Source of the DNA: Stappia stellulata DSM 5886
GTDB taxonomy: Bacteria > Pseudomonadota > Alphaproteobacteria > Rhizobiales > Stappiaceae
Reading direction: 5' to 3'
NCBI RefSeq assembly: GCF_000423705.1
Contig: NZ_KE384082.1
Coordinates: 90,545 to 154,544, forward strand
DNA length: 64,000 nucleotides
Below, piece after piece: positions 9,000 to 16,526 of the stretch. A program made the translations under genes and the position numbers. Each line of letters begins with the position of its first letter. Positions within the stretch are counted from its first letter, which is position 1. The notes beneath the pieces are model-generated. The model worked only from the letters and a program-made list of their open reading frames with translations. It did not search any database and was not told where the DNA came from.

Positions 9000-9258
9000 A
9001 ACGCGCGCCGGTCAACATCCGGGCGAAGTTCGCGTCAGAGTTGAGATGGCGCGAAGTTTTTGAGCTTTTTCTGAGCGTCCGCAGCTCCAGCTCCTTGTGC
9101 GGTCACGGATTTTCCATGGCGACCGGCTGTCGCGCCCGGGCGATTCGGACTCCGGCACTGCAACGGCCCGCGTCCCCCTCCAGCCCAGTGCTGCGGCTGC
9201 CCTTGCCCGACTTCGGCCAGCGGGCGACTCGATGCGCTCGCGGCCGAAATCAGTCCCG

Positions 9259-10050
9259 CTACCGTCCGAGGTAAACCGGGGTGCGCCGGGCAATCCAGGC
9301 ATCCAGCCCTTCCCGCACATCCGCGGTTGCGCACATGCGGGCGAACTGCTCGCGTTCGATCAGCAGCCCTTCCTCGATCGTCGTGTTAATGCCGCGCGTG
9401 ACGGCCGTGATGATCCGCGCGGCGGCGAGAGACGAATGCCGCAGGATTCGCTCGGCGAGGTCGAAGGCCGCCGGAAGCAAGTCCTCGCCGGGCACCACCT
9501 TGTTCACCAGGCCCAGTTCCAGGGCACGCTGCGGCCCGAAGGTGTCGCCGGTCAAGAGCAGTTCGAGCGCCCGTTTCCGCCCGGCCAGACGCGGCAGCCG
9601 CTGCGTGCCGCCGAAGGTCGGGGGTATGCCGATGTTGATTTCCGGCTTTGCGAACACGGCCTCTTCGGAGGCAATCGCCAGATGCACCGATTCCGTGATC
9701 TCGCACCCGCCACCGAAGGCGATGCCATTGACGGCGGCAATCACCGGTTTCGGAAACGCCTCGAAGCGGGCCGTCATTCGCTGCCCGCGCCGGCAGAAGT
9801 CGCGGACCGCCTCATCCGTGCCGCGTTTGATGCTCTGCGTGAACTCGTGAATGTCGCCCCCGGCCGAGAACGCCCGCTCCCCCGCTCCCGTCAGGATCAC
9901 CGCGCCGATCTCATCGTCAGCCTCGATCCGCTCGAGAAGCGAAAGCAGCCGGTCGTTGGTCGCATAGTCGAGGGCGTTCAGCTTCTCCGGCCGATTGAGC
10001 GTCAGAAGCGCGACGCGACCGGTTTTCTCATAAAGGACATTGCTTTGCAT
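9259..10050 (-). CDS. Enoyl-CoA hydratase / crotonase-family protein
   Basis: This is a 263-residue crotonase-fold protein. The oxyanion-hole region is AFSAGGDIHEF (about 60-70), and both catalytic glutamates of enoyl-CoA hydratase are in place: E117 in FGGGCEI and E137 in AKPEINIG, exactly 20 residues apart as in rat mitochondrial hydratase. It should therefore hydrate an enoyl-CoA; the acyl chain is unknown. The TQRLPRLAG segment and LLLTGDTFGPQRALELGLV are typical. It is divergent from a TetR regulator with a palindromic site between them, which suggests local control. Confidence 0.9.
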   Translation of the reverse strand: MQSNVLYEKTGRVALLTLNRPEKLNALDYATNDRLLSLLERIEADDEIGAVILTGAGERAFSAGGDIHEFTQSIKRGTDEAVRDFCRRGQRMTARFEAFPKPVIAAVNGIAFGGGCEITESVHLAIASEEAVFAKPEINIGIPPTFGGTQRLPRLAGRKRALELLLTGDTFGPQRALELGLVNKVVPGEDLLPAAFDLAERILRHSSLAAARIITAVTRGINTTIEEGLLIEREQFARMCATADVREGLDAWIARRTPVYLGR

Positions 10051-10106
10051 GGGTCTGCCTTTCCGTTTGCATTGACAAAAAGGCTAGTCCCGCCGATACG
10101 ATAAGC

Positions 10107-10124
10107 ATACTCACTAGTCAGTAT
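10107..10124. promoter_or_regulatory. Palindromic operator between enoyl-CoA hydratase and tetR
   Basis: ATACTCACTAGTCAGTAT is an 18-bp near-perfect palindrome (16 of 18 positions symmetric) centred on ACTAGT, in the 94-bp divergent intergenic region. Position and size suit a TetR dimer site that would control both the regulator and the hydratase. Binding is inferred from context. Confidence 0.65.
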
Positions 10125-10144
10125 ACATTGTCGTCGGATACCAG

Positions 10145-10744
10145 ATGAACGCGAGATCAAGCAAGGACAAGCCCGCCCGTGAAAAGGTGGTCGATGCCGC
10201 GAACAGATTGTTCTACCGGGAGGGCATTCGCGCGGTCAGCGTCGACGCCGTTGCGGCGGACGCCGGGGTCACCAAGAAAACGCTTTACTACCATTTCAAG
10301 AGCAAGGACGACCTGATCGCCGAGTATCTGAGCTCTCGCGACCAGCCGAACCTGAAGCTCTTCGAGACATGGTTCGACAGCGCGCAAGGCGACGTGGCCG
10401 ACAAGGTCGAGGCGATCTTCGTGGAACTCGCCAGAGCCGCCCGCCATCCCAAGTGGAAAGGCTGCGGCTTCTTGCGGACCGCAGCGGAGCTTGCCAACCT
10501 GCCGGGCCATCCGGCCATGAAGATCGGCTCGGCCCACAAGAAGGCATTCGAAGGCTGGCTCGCCACGCAGTTGCGGCAAAACCGGATTGACGATCCGGCA
10601 GCGATCGCACGCCAGATCGTTCTCCTGATGGACGGCGCCTTCTCCACAATGCTTGTTCATCGCGATGCGGCCTATGCCGAGGAAGCGGGCCGCGCGGCAA
10701 AATCGATTGTCCGCTCATGCGTTGAGGCTCCTTCGGCCCGGTAG
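10145..10744 (+). CDS. TetR/AcrR-family transcriptional regulator
   Basis: This is a 199-residue regulator. The N-terminal helix-turn-helix is clear: ARSSKDKPAREKVVDAANRL, then IRAVSVDAVAADAGVTKKTLYYHFKSKDDL with the family's YYHF recognition-helix end. The ligand domain (about 70-195) includes GCGFLRTAAELA, a pattern seen in the TetR subgroup with a TetR_C-type helical domain. The effector is unknown. Given the divergent crotonase, an acyl-CoA or related compound is a guess. A palindrome 20 bp upstream of its ATG is the likely autoregulatory operator. Confidence 0.92.
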   Translation: MNARSSKDKPAREKVVDAANRLFYREGIRAVSVDAVAADAGVTKKTLYYHFKSKDDLIAEYLSSRDQPNLKLFETWFDSAQGDVADKVEAIFVELARAARHPKWKGCGFLRTAAELANLPGHPAMKIGSAHKKAFEGWLATQLRQNRIDDPAAIARQIVLLMDGAFSTMLVHRDAAYAEEAGRAAKSIVRSCVEAPSAR

Positions 10745-10879
10745 AACGGGTCGGCGGAGCCTGCGACGGGCTTGGCCCGCCTGCGATGGCGTGCCGACTG
10801 GCCCCCGCGGGATTTGGCGGCTAGAGTTCGGCGGTCCGAAGTCAAAAGCCCGTTCTCAATGTCCGCCGAAAGACGAAAG

Positions 10880-11329
10880 ATGCCGAAAGCCCTGTCCGCC
10901 CTCGTGATCCGCGTTTTCGCCACGGTTTCACTTCTCCTGCTGGCCTCATCCGCCTACGCGCAATTCGAAAAACCGTACGAACCCGCACGCGGGACGCAGG
11001 AGCGCAAGGACCTGATGAATGCCATTCGTCCGCTGGTCGAGGCGCGCGTGTCTCCCCCCGTCGAATTCGTCATCGACCGTCTGCGCGTTTCGGGAAACTG
11101 GGCCTTCGCCATCGTCTCGCCGCAACGGCCCGGCGGCAAGCCGATAGACCTCTCGGCCACGATGTTTCGCGACCAGGCGGAATACATGGACGGGATCACC
11201 ACCTATGCCCTGCTGGTTCGGGCCTACGGGCGGTGGAACATCGTCGACCACGCGATCGGCCCGACCGATGTTTTCTGGTCAGGCGATCCACTCTACGAGC
11301 AGCTCACGCCGGGCCTCGTCCCGCGCTAG
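10880..11329 (+). CDS. Conserved exported protein of unknown function
   Basis: This 149-residue protein has a clear signal peptide: MPKALSALVIRVFATVSLLL, then a SSAYAQ cleavage site near residue 27. The mature part has the recurring bacterial pattern RPLVEARVSPPVEFVIDRLRV followed by SGNWAFAIVSPQRPGGKPID and YALLVRAYGRWNIVDHAIG. This is a widespread small exported family without a known function. The ATG at 10880 has the better purine-rich upstream sequence; ATG 10859 (MSAERRKMPK) is possible. It follows the TetR gene by about 135 bp and is convergent with the flippase gene. Confidence 0.7.
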   Translation: MPKALSALVIRVFATVSLLLLASSAYAQFEKPYEPARGTQERKDLMNAIRPLVEARVSPPVEFVIDRLRVSGNWAFAIVSPQRPGGKPIDLSATMFRDQAEYMDGITTYALLVRAYGRWNIVDHAIGPTDVFWSGDPLYEQLTPGLVPR

Positions 11330-11341
11330 CCTCGAGCCGTC

Positions 11342-12688
11342 TCATCGCGGGGGTCCCGCGCTCCGAGACACGCGAAAGCGCCGTGTCACGAATGTGCTTG
11401 CCCGCAGGTCGATGCCGCGCTTGCGCACACACCATTCCAGCGCGATGACGTTCTCGATCAGGACGAAGGCGAGGCTCGTCACCGCAACGCCGATGAGACC
11501 GAAGAGCTGCCCGGACACCACGAGACAGCCGACATAGGGGACGAACAGCAAGGTGCGAAAGATCAGATAGTAGCGCTCGCCCCCGGCAAGCAGCAGCATT
11601 CCGGTTCCCACGCCGAAGAACGCATGCGCCACGACGCTGGCGGCCATCACCGCCAAGACGTCGAAATTCCCGGAAAACGACGGGTCGAACAGGACCAGCA
11701 CATAGGGCGCGATCGCGAGCAGGACGACGCTGCCGAGAAGCGCCAGCGTGAAGGTCACGAAGGAATAGGTCACGGCGAGCTGCTGCGCCCCCGCCCTGTC
11801 GTTTCGACGCAGCTTTTCCGAAAGCCGGGGCATGCCGAACGTCTCCACCGCCACGCTCGGCAGATTGAGAAGCATGGTCAGGCGTGTGACCAGGAAGAAG
11901 AACGCCGCCGCCTCCAGCCCGATGACAACGCCGATCAGGACCGTCTCCAGATAGGCGGCTGCGGCCGCGAAGCCCGTATGCGCCCAGAAGAACGCCCCCT
12001 CGCGCCGCCACGCCCGAAGCCGGCCGCGAAGCTCCGTTGCCCGCGACAATGTCCACACGCCGGACGACTGGCGAAGAAACACCACGACCTGCACGGCAAT
12101 GGAGACCAGCAGGGCAAGGCTGACCGCGACGAAGGCCGTCCGCCCGCTCCAGGAGATCCCCAGAACCACGCCGGCGACCAGAACCGCGGCGGCGAGCGGT
12201 CGCCACAGGTTCTCGCGCGGCACCAGGGCCAGCCAGAAGTTCTCCCGAACCCGGAAGTAGGCCTGCAGAAGTTCGCTGACGGCATAAATCGCCGCGAAGC
12301 CGGCCGTGAGATAGAGCGCGTTGTAGGGGGACGGCAGTTCCGGCGCCGTCATGTAAAGAACACCACCGAACGCAAGGATCGCCGCCCCGGCCCCACCGAC
12401 CCAAAGCAGGCTCGCGCGCAGGAGCGCGCGATTGTGCGCGCTGGTGCATGTATCGCCGCCGCGCAGATGCTTGATCAGGAGCATCGGCCGACCGAGGCCG
12501 ATGAACAGCCCGAGCGCACTTCCCGCGGAAAAAAGAAACACGTAAAGGCCGTAATCGGGCAGCGTCAGCACACGGCTTGCGACATAAAGCAGAAGAAAGC
12601 TCGACAGCGTGCTCAACCCGCGGCTGAACAGGATTTCGACCAGCCGTCGCGCCTGTTCGGAGCTTGCGAGTCTCCTGAGAGCCTTCAT
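11342..12688 (-). CDS. Lipopolysaccharide/polysaccharide flippase, MATE/MVF-like (Wzx type)
   Basis: This roughly 448-residue protein has about 12 membrane segments, e.g. LSTLSSFLLLYVASRVLTL, FLFSAGSALGLFIGLG and VVLLAIAPYVLVLFDPSF. The N-terminal FSRGLSTLSSFLLLYVASRV and the FFxVTRLTMLLNLPSVAVET block are typical of oligosaccharide flippases that move lipid-linked sugar units across the inner membrane. A GTG start at 12700 (MRKQMKAL) is an alternative to the ATG at 12688; neither has a strong ribosome-binding site. No Wzy, Wzz or glycosyltransferase is adjacent, but the divergent pair downstream may belong to surface polysaccharide metabolism (inference). Confidence 0.85.
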   Translation of the reverse strand: MKALRRLASSEQARRLVEILFSRGLSTLSSFLLLYVASRVLTLPDYGLYVFLFSAGSALGLFIGLGRPMLLIKHLRGGDTCTSAHNRALLRASLLWVGGAGAAILAFGGVLYMTAPELPSPYNALYLTAGFAAIYAVSELLQAYFRVRENFWLALVPRENLWRPLAAAVLVAGVVLGISWSGRTAFVAVSLALLVSIAVQVVVFLRQSSGVWTLSRATELRGRLRAWRREGAFFWAHTGFAAAAAYLETVLIGVVIGLEAAAFFFLVTRLTMLLNLPSVAVETFGMPRLSEKLRRNDRAGAQQLAVTYSFVTFTLALLGSVVLLAIAPYVLVLFDPSFSGNFDVLAVMAASVVAHAFFGVGTGMLLLAGGERYYLIFRTLLFVPYVGCLVVSGQLFGLIGVAVTSLAFVLIENVIALEWCVRKRGIDLRASTFVTRRFRVSRSAGPPR

Positions 12689-12899
12689 CTGTTTGCGCAC
12701 CGGGTCCGAAGAATTTCGTCGAGACCTACCCGTCTCCGGTTAAGGGGACGTATGCATTTGCAATTTTCATAAAAAGGAAAGCACCTAAAGTCCGCATTTA
12801 CCATCAAACAGATTGCTTTCGCGGGCACCATATCGCGCGATGGTTGTTGACCCCATCTTTAGAAATCCACGCAATGCTTCGCGAAAGCACGAGGGATCA

Positions 12900-13778
12900 A
12901 TGACCGAAGACACCTGTTGTTTGCCATCGGACATCGCGGAAACCTGGGACAAGGAGATCGTCAGGATCCGGCATCGGTTCGCCGAAAGCCCGCTGTTCAG
13001 CGACGCAGCGCTTGCCGAACTGGTTGCGAAAAATCCGGACGCCGTGCGCGAGATCGCAACGATGGACACGGGCCGCGAGGACGCGCGTGAATGGCGCGAC
13101 AGCGGCCTGTCCGCCGCCGATCCGGCAAGGCTTTTCGACGCGGTCGCAAGTGGCGCGCTCTGGGTCAACATCGGCCATGTCGGCGCGCGGGATCCGCGCT
13201 ATCAGGCGCTTCTGGATGACCTGATGGGGGCTGTCGAGGCCGCGGTTCCGGGGTTTTCCTGCTTCAACCGCCAGCTCGGCATCCTGATTTCCTCCCCCAA
13301 CGCCCGCGTCTACTATCATGCGGATGTTCCCGGCCAGGGGCTCTTGCACATTCGCGGCGAGAAGCGCATCTGGCTCTACCCGGGCGCGGAACCCTTCCTG
13401 AAACCGGAAGAACTCGAACGCATCATCACAACCGCCGCCGGCGAGGAGATCGCCTACGATCCGTCTTTCGACGAAGCGGCCACAGTGATCGATCTGACGC
13501 CCGGCGACGGCCTGTTCTGGCCGTTGAACTGGCCGCACCGCGTCGTCAACGGAAATTCGCTGAATGTCTCGGCAACCGTTGAGTATCACACACGCACCAG
13601 CCGCCGGCATTTCGCGGTGAACTATGCCAATGGCGTGATGCGTCAGGTCTTCGGCATGACGCCCAAGTCCCGCGCCATCGACGGACCGGCCTTCTGGACA
13701 AAAGCCGCCCTTTCCTACGCCTGGCGCAAGGGCCGGATCGGCGAGCGGTTGCAGTCGACGACCGACCGGAGCCGCTAG
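12900..13778 (+). CDS. JmjC/cupin-like putative Fe(II)-dependent oxygenase
   Basis: This is a 292-residue cytoplasmic protein. The centre has the double-stranded beta-helix pattern of JmjC-type hydroxylases: YYHADVPGQGLLHIRGEKRI, giving an H-x-D pair plus a LHIRGEKRIWLYP strand that resembles the co-substrate-binding strand, and later FWPLNWPHRVVNGNSL supplying the distal His. These are the expected metal ligands. The ATG at 12900 follows GAGGGATCA, a good ribosome-binding site; longer in-frame starts lack one. The next gene begins 4 bp after its stop, so the two form an operon. The substrate is unknown. Confidence 0.65.
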   Translation: MTEDTCCLPSDIAETWDKEIVRIRHRFAESPLFSDAALAELVAKNPDAVREIATMDTGREDAREWRDSGLSAADPARLFDAVASGALWVNIGHVGARDPRYQALLDDLMGAVEAAVPGFSCFNRQLGILISSPNARVYYHADVPGQGLLHIRGEKRIWLYPGAEPFLKPEELERIITTAAGEEIAYDPSFDEAATVIDLTPGDGLFWPLNWPHRVVNGNSLNVSATVEYHTRTSRRHFAVNYANGVMRQVFGMTPKSRAIDGPAFWTKAALSYAWRKGRIGERLQSTTDRSR

Positions 13779-13782
13779 CCCC

Positions 13783-15003
13783 ATGACAGCCACGACACCG
13801 CTTCGAAGCGAAACCTTCGCGACCCTTCAGGATCCGCGTCTTGAAGCTCTGTGGAGCGACCTTGAAGCACGCGGATGCGCGACCGTGTTCCAGAGCCTGG
13901 CGTTCCTGCGCTCGCTGGAAGACACGGTTGCGCAAGACCGCGACGGCACGCCGCTCTACGTCGCCGTGCTCGACCCCTGCGTCGACCGTGCGCTGATGAT
14001 CGTTCCGCTGACGCGCACGAAGAAACACGGGGTCCGGCGGATCGAGTTCCTCGACCATGGCATGGCCGACTACCATTTCCCGGTAATCTGCGCGCAGGCC
14101 GCGAGAGACGCCTCGACCTCAAGACAGCTGCGGCAGGCGTTCCTTGCCGCGCTTCCCCCGCACGACATGCTGCTCGTCGCGAAGCTCATCCGCGAGTTTC
14201 GCGGCGTGCCCAATCCGCTGCGGGATGGCGGGCGGACGGTCGAGACCCGCGACGGCGCCTCGCGCATCGATCTGGCGCCCGAGAGCCTGAAACGGGCGCG
14301 CGGCAATCATTCCGTCTACGCCAAGATGGCAAAGCAGCGCGCCAAGCTGGAAAAACGACCGGACTTCGAGATCGTGGAAGCGACGACGGCACACGAGATC
14401 GACAGCCTCCTGAGCGCGATGGCCGATCAGCGGCTCGCACGGTTCTCCGGATCCGGAATGAGCGACACCTTGCAGGACCCGGCCATCTTCGCCCATTGCC
14501 GGCGTCTCGCCATCGAGGGCTGCGCGACGGGCAAGGTCCTCCTGCTGGGCCTGCGCGTCGGTTCCGACTGGATCGCGACGAGCTATTGCCTGTGCCACGA
14601 CGGCGTCATTACCGGCACGCTTTGCTCCATCGGCGACGGTCCCTTCCGCAAGCATTCTCCCGGCCTGATCGCGACCGTGCTGGAAATCGAATGGGCAGAG
14701 CGGAACGGCTTCGCGCTTTATGATTTCGGTGCGGGAAGCTACGACTACAAGGATCGCTTCGGCGGCCGCCACCGGCCGATCATGGCGTTGGGCAGCAGCC
14801 AGACACCGATCGGCGCGCTTGCCTTCGCCGCCTGGCGCGCGCGGCTTTCGCTACGGTTCTGGTTGACCGAACGCCCCGCGCTGCACCGCTGGCTGCGGCT
14901 GCGCAAACGCGCCGTTCTCGACCGGATGGGCCCGCGCGGCGCCAATGCCCCCCGGCAGGACCCGCGACAGGCTGGCGTCGTCGCGCGGCAGCGGGCGCCC
15001 TGA
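13783..15003 (+). CDS. FemAB/GNAT-like acyltransferase
   Basis: This is a 406-residue protein with tandem GNAT-type halves. The C-terminal half carries VLLLGLRVGSDWIATSYCLC, the LIATVLEIEWAERNG helix and YDFGAGSYDYKDRFG, the hallmark of the Acetyltransf_6 family (formerly BioF2-like/CelD-like), whose members act in cellulose or exopolysaccharide synthesis or use aminoacyl-tRNA. It starts 4 bp after the JmjC-like gene. A flippase is divergent upstream of that gene, so an acyl modification of a surface glycan or lipid is plausible, but no substrate can be read from sequence. Confidence 0.75.
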   Translation: MTATTPLRSETFATLQDPRLEALWSDLEARGCATVFQSLAFLRSLEDTVAQDRDGTPLYVAVLDPCVDRALMIVPLTRTKKHGVRRIEFLDHGMADYHFPVICAQAARDASTSRQLRQAFLAALPPHDMLLVAKLIREFRGVPNPLRDGGRTVETRDGASRIDLAPESLKRARGNHSVYAKMAKQRAKLEKRPDFEIVEATTAHEIDSLLSAMADQRLARFSGSGMSDTLQDPAIFAHCRRLAIEGCATGKVLLLGLRVGSDWIATSYCLCHDGVITGTLCSIGDGPFRKHSPGLIATVLEIEWAERNGFALYDFGAGSYDYKDRFGGRHRPIMALGSSQTPIGALAFAAWRARLSLRFWLTERPALHRWLRLRKRAVLDRMGPRGANAPRQDPRQAGVVARQRAP

Positions 15004-15052
15004 AGGCACGCGTGGACGCGCTCCCTGCAGGCCTGCCCCGTGGCAGTGTCGG

Positions 15053-16522
15053 TCAGTCTTCGGAGCGGCGCGGCGGCTTGCCGTTTTCACCTGGACGGTC
15101 CGGATCGGTTCCCGCAGCGCCGGCTTCGGTCCCGGCCTGCGGCTTGGTCTCTTCTTCAAACAGGTCGCGGCCGGGATCCGATACGGACGGACACTGGTCC
15201 TCATCCTGGAATTCTCCGGCATCCGCCGCCCGCGTCAACTCTTCCGGGACGATGTCGCCGGCAGACGCCATGAGGCGCGAACGCTCCCGCACCTCGTCCA
15301 GGATCTTGCGCGCGATCTCCGGCTTGTCGTTCATCAGCCGCTGCAGGTCGTTTGCCTCCAGAACCATCAGTTGCGTGGCTTCCGCCGCGCTGACGGAGGC
15401 CAGTCTCCGCCGTCCGCCAAGAATGGCCATCTCGCCGAAAAAGGCGCCCTCCTCCAGCCGCGCGCGCGTGCTGCCGAGATCGACGATCACCGCGCCGCGG
15501 GCAATGAAATACATGCTGGTCGCCTCTTCGCCCACCCGGGTAATCGGCTGACCGCCATCGACGGAAAGCGCTCGCAGAAGCTTTGAGATTTCCGCGATTT
15601 CAGAGGCACGCAGATCCTCAAACAGCGGAACGCTGGCGACCATGCCCCAGGTCACGACGAAGTCCCTTGCGTGGATTTCCCGCGCAAACGCGGTCGCGAT
15701 AATGCCGATGGGCAGGGCAAAAAGCCCGTAGCCCATGAGCATCACGAGACCGCCAAGGAGCTTTCCGGCAACCGTGACCGGAACGACGTCGCCATATCCG
15801 ACCGTGGTCAGGGTCGCGAGTGCCCACCACATGGCATTCGGGATGGTGCCGAGGGCGTCCGGCTGGACGGTGCGCTCCACCAGATACATGCCTGTCGCGG
15901 CGAGCAGCATGACGCCGAAAATGATGACGAGGCTCGCCCCCAGCGCGTGACGTTCGCTCATGACGGCATTGGCGAGGGACCGCAGCGCCGGGGAATAGCG
16001 CGCAAGCTTGAAGAACCGCAGCAACCGCAGCACGATCAGCGGCTTGAAGTCGCCGGCCGGCAACAAGAAGCCGAGGAAGAAGGGCAAGACCGCGATCAGG
16101 TCGATCAGCGCCTCGCCGCGAACGGCATAGCGCAACCTTGCCTGCAGGGGCTTCAGCCGGCGAAACGGCGGATGCAGGTCCGCCACCCAAAGACGCAGCA
16201 CGTATTCCAGAAGGAACACCGCGCCGACAACGAATTCGAAGCTGTCGAGCGTCCCCTCCCATTGCCGCTCGATCGACGGGACCGTTTCCAGAACGACGAG
16301 AATGACAGTGAGAACGATGAATTGAAGGAGCAGCCGATCGACCCACTGCCCCTGCGGGTCGCCGGACGATCCAAGTTCGAGCAACCGGAAAACCCGTTGC
16401 TTGAACGATCTGCCACGCCGCGCGCCCGGCCCCTGCGAGACATCCGCCGAAGGCTCGGGGTCAGGCTTGCGCCGCCGCTCCGGGACCGGTGTCTCCTCCG
16501 GATCTTCGCGGTCGGCGCCCAT
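15053..16522 (-). CDS. Six-TM potassium channel with cyclic-nucleotide-binding domain
   Basis: This is a 489-residue ion channel. After a charged N-tail (about 60 residues) there are S1-S4-like helices, including the voltage-sensor-like LRLLRFFKLARYSPALRSL. The pore follows with selectivity filter TLTTVGYGDVVPVT, then S6. The C-terminal cyclic-nucleotide domain (about 320-435) has FFGEMAILGGRRRLASVSA with the phosphate-binding RxA motif, so ligand binding is expected, as in MlotiK1. A Glu/Pro-rich tail ends the protein. ATG 16522 lies 4 bp after the alaS stop, so cotranscription with alaS is likely, and longer in-frame starts would overlap alaS. Convergent with the FemAB-like gene. Confidence 0.92.
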   Translation of the reverse strand: MGADREDPEETPVPERRRKPDPEPSADVSQGPGARRGRSFKQRVFRLLELGSSGDPQGQWVDRLLLQFIVLTVILVVLETVPSIERQWEGTLDSFEFVVGAVFLLEYVLRLWVADLHPPFRRLKPLQARLRYAVRGEALIDLIAVLPFFLGFLLPAGDFKPLIVLRLLRFFKLARYSPALRSLANAVMSERHALGASLVIIFGVMLLAATGMYLVERTVQPDALGTIPNAMWWALATLTTVGYGDVVPVTVAGKLLGGLVMLMGYGLFALPIGIIATAFAREIHARDFVVTWGMVASVPLFEDLRASEIAEISKLLRALSVDGGQPITRVGEEATSMYFIARGAVIVDLGSTRARLEEGAFFGEMAILGGRRRLASVSAAEATQLMVLEANDLQRLMNDKPEIARKILDEVRERSRLMASAGDIVPEELTRAADAGEFQDEDQCPSVSDPGRDLFEEETKPQAGTEAGAAGTDPDRPGENGKPPRRSED

Positions 16523-16526
16523 GGCC

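Larger units (their letters stand above)
8589..9258. other. 670-bp intergenic region
   Basis: This is the longest stretch without an intact gene. It must contain the promoter of the leftward chemoreceptor gene. I see a 7-4-7 inverted repeat at 8982-8999 and a short open stretch resembling the end of a winged-helix regulator at 8810-8910, both listed separately. The remaining short open frames on both strands show no start context, domain or codon pattern that would support a gene. Confidence 0.6.

Noticed and set aside
8993..9274. Small plus-strand gene in the gap before the enoyl-CoA hydratase
   Set aside because: No ribosome-binding site, Arg/Ser-rich random-looking product, and it overlaps the hydratase 3' end.
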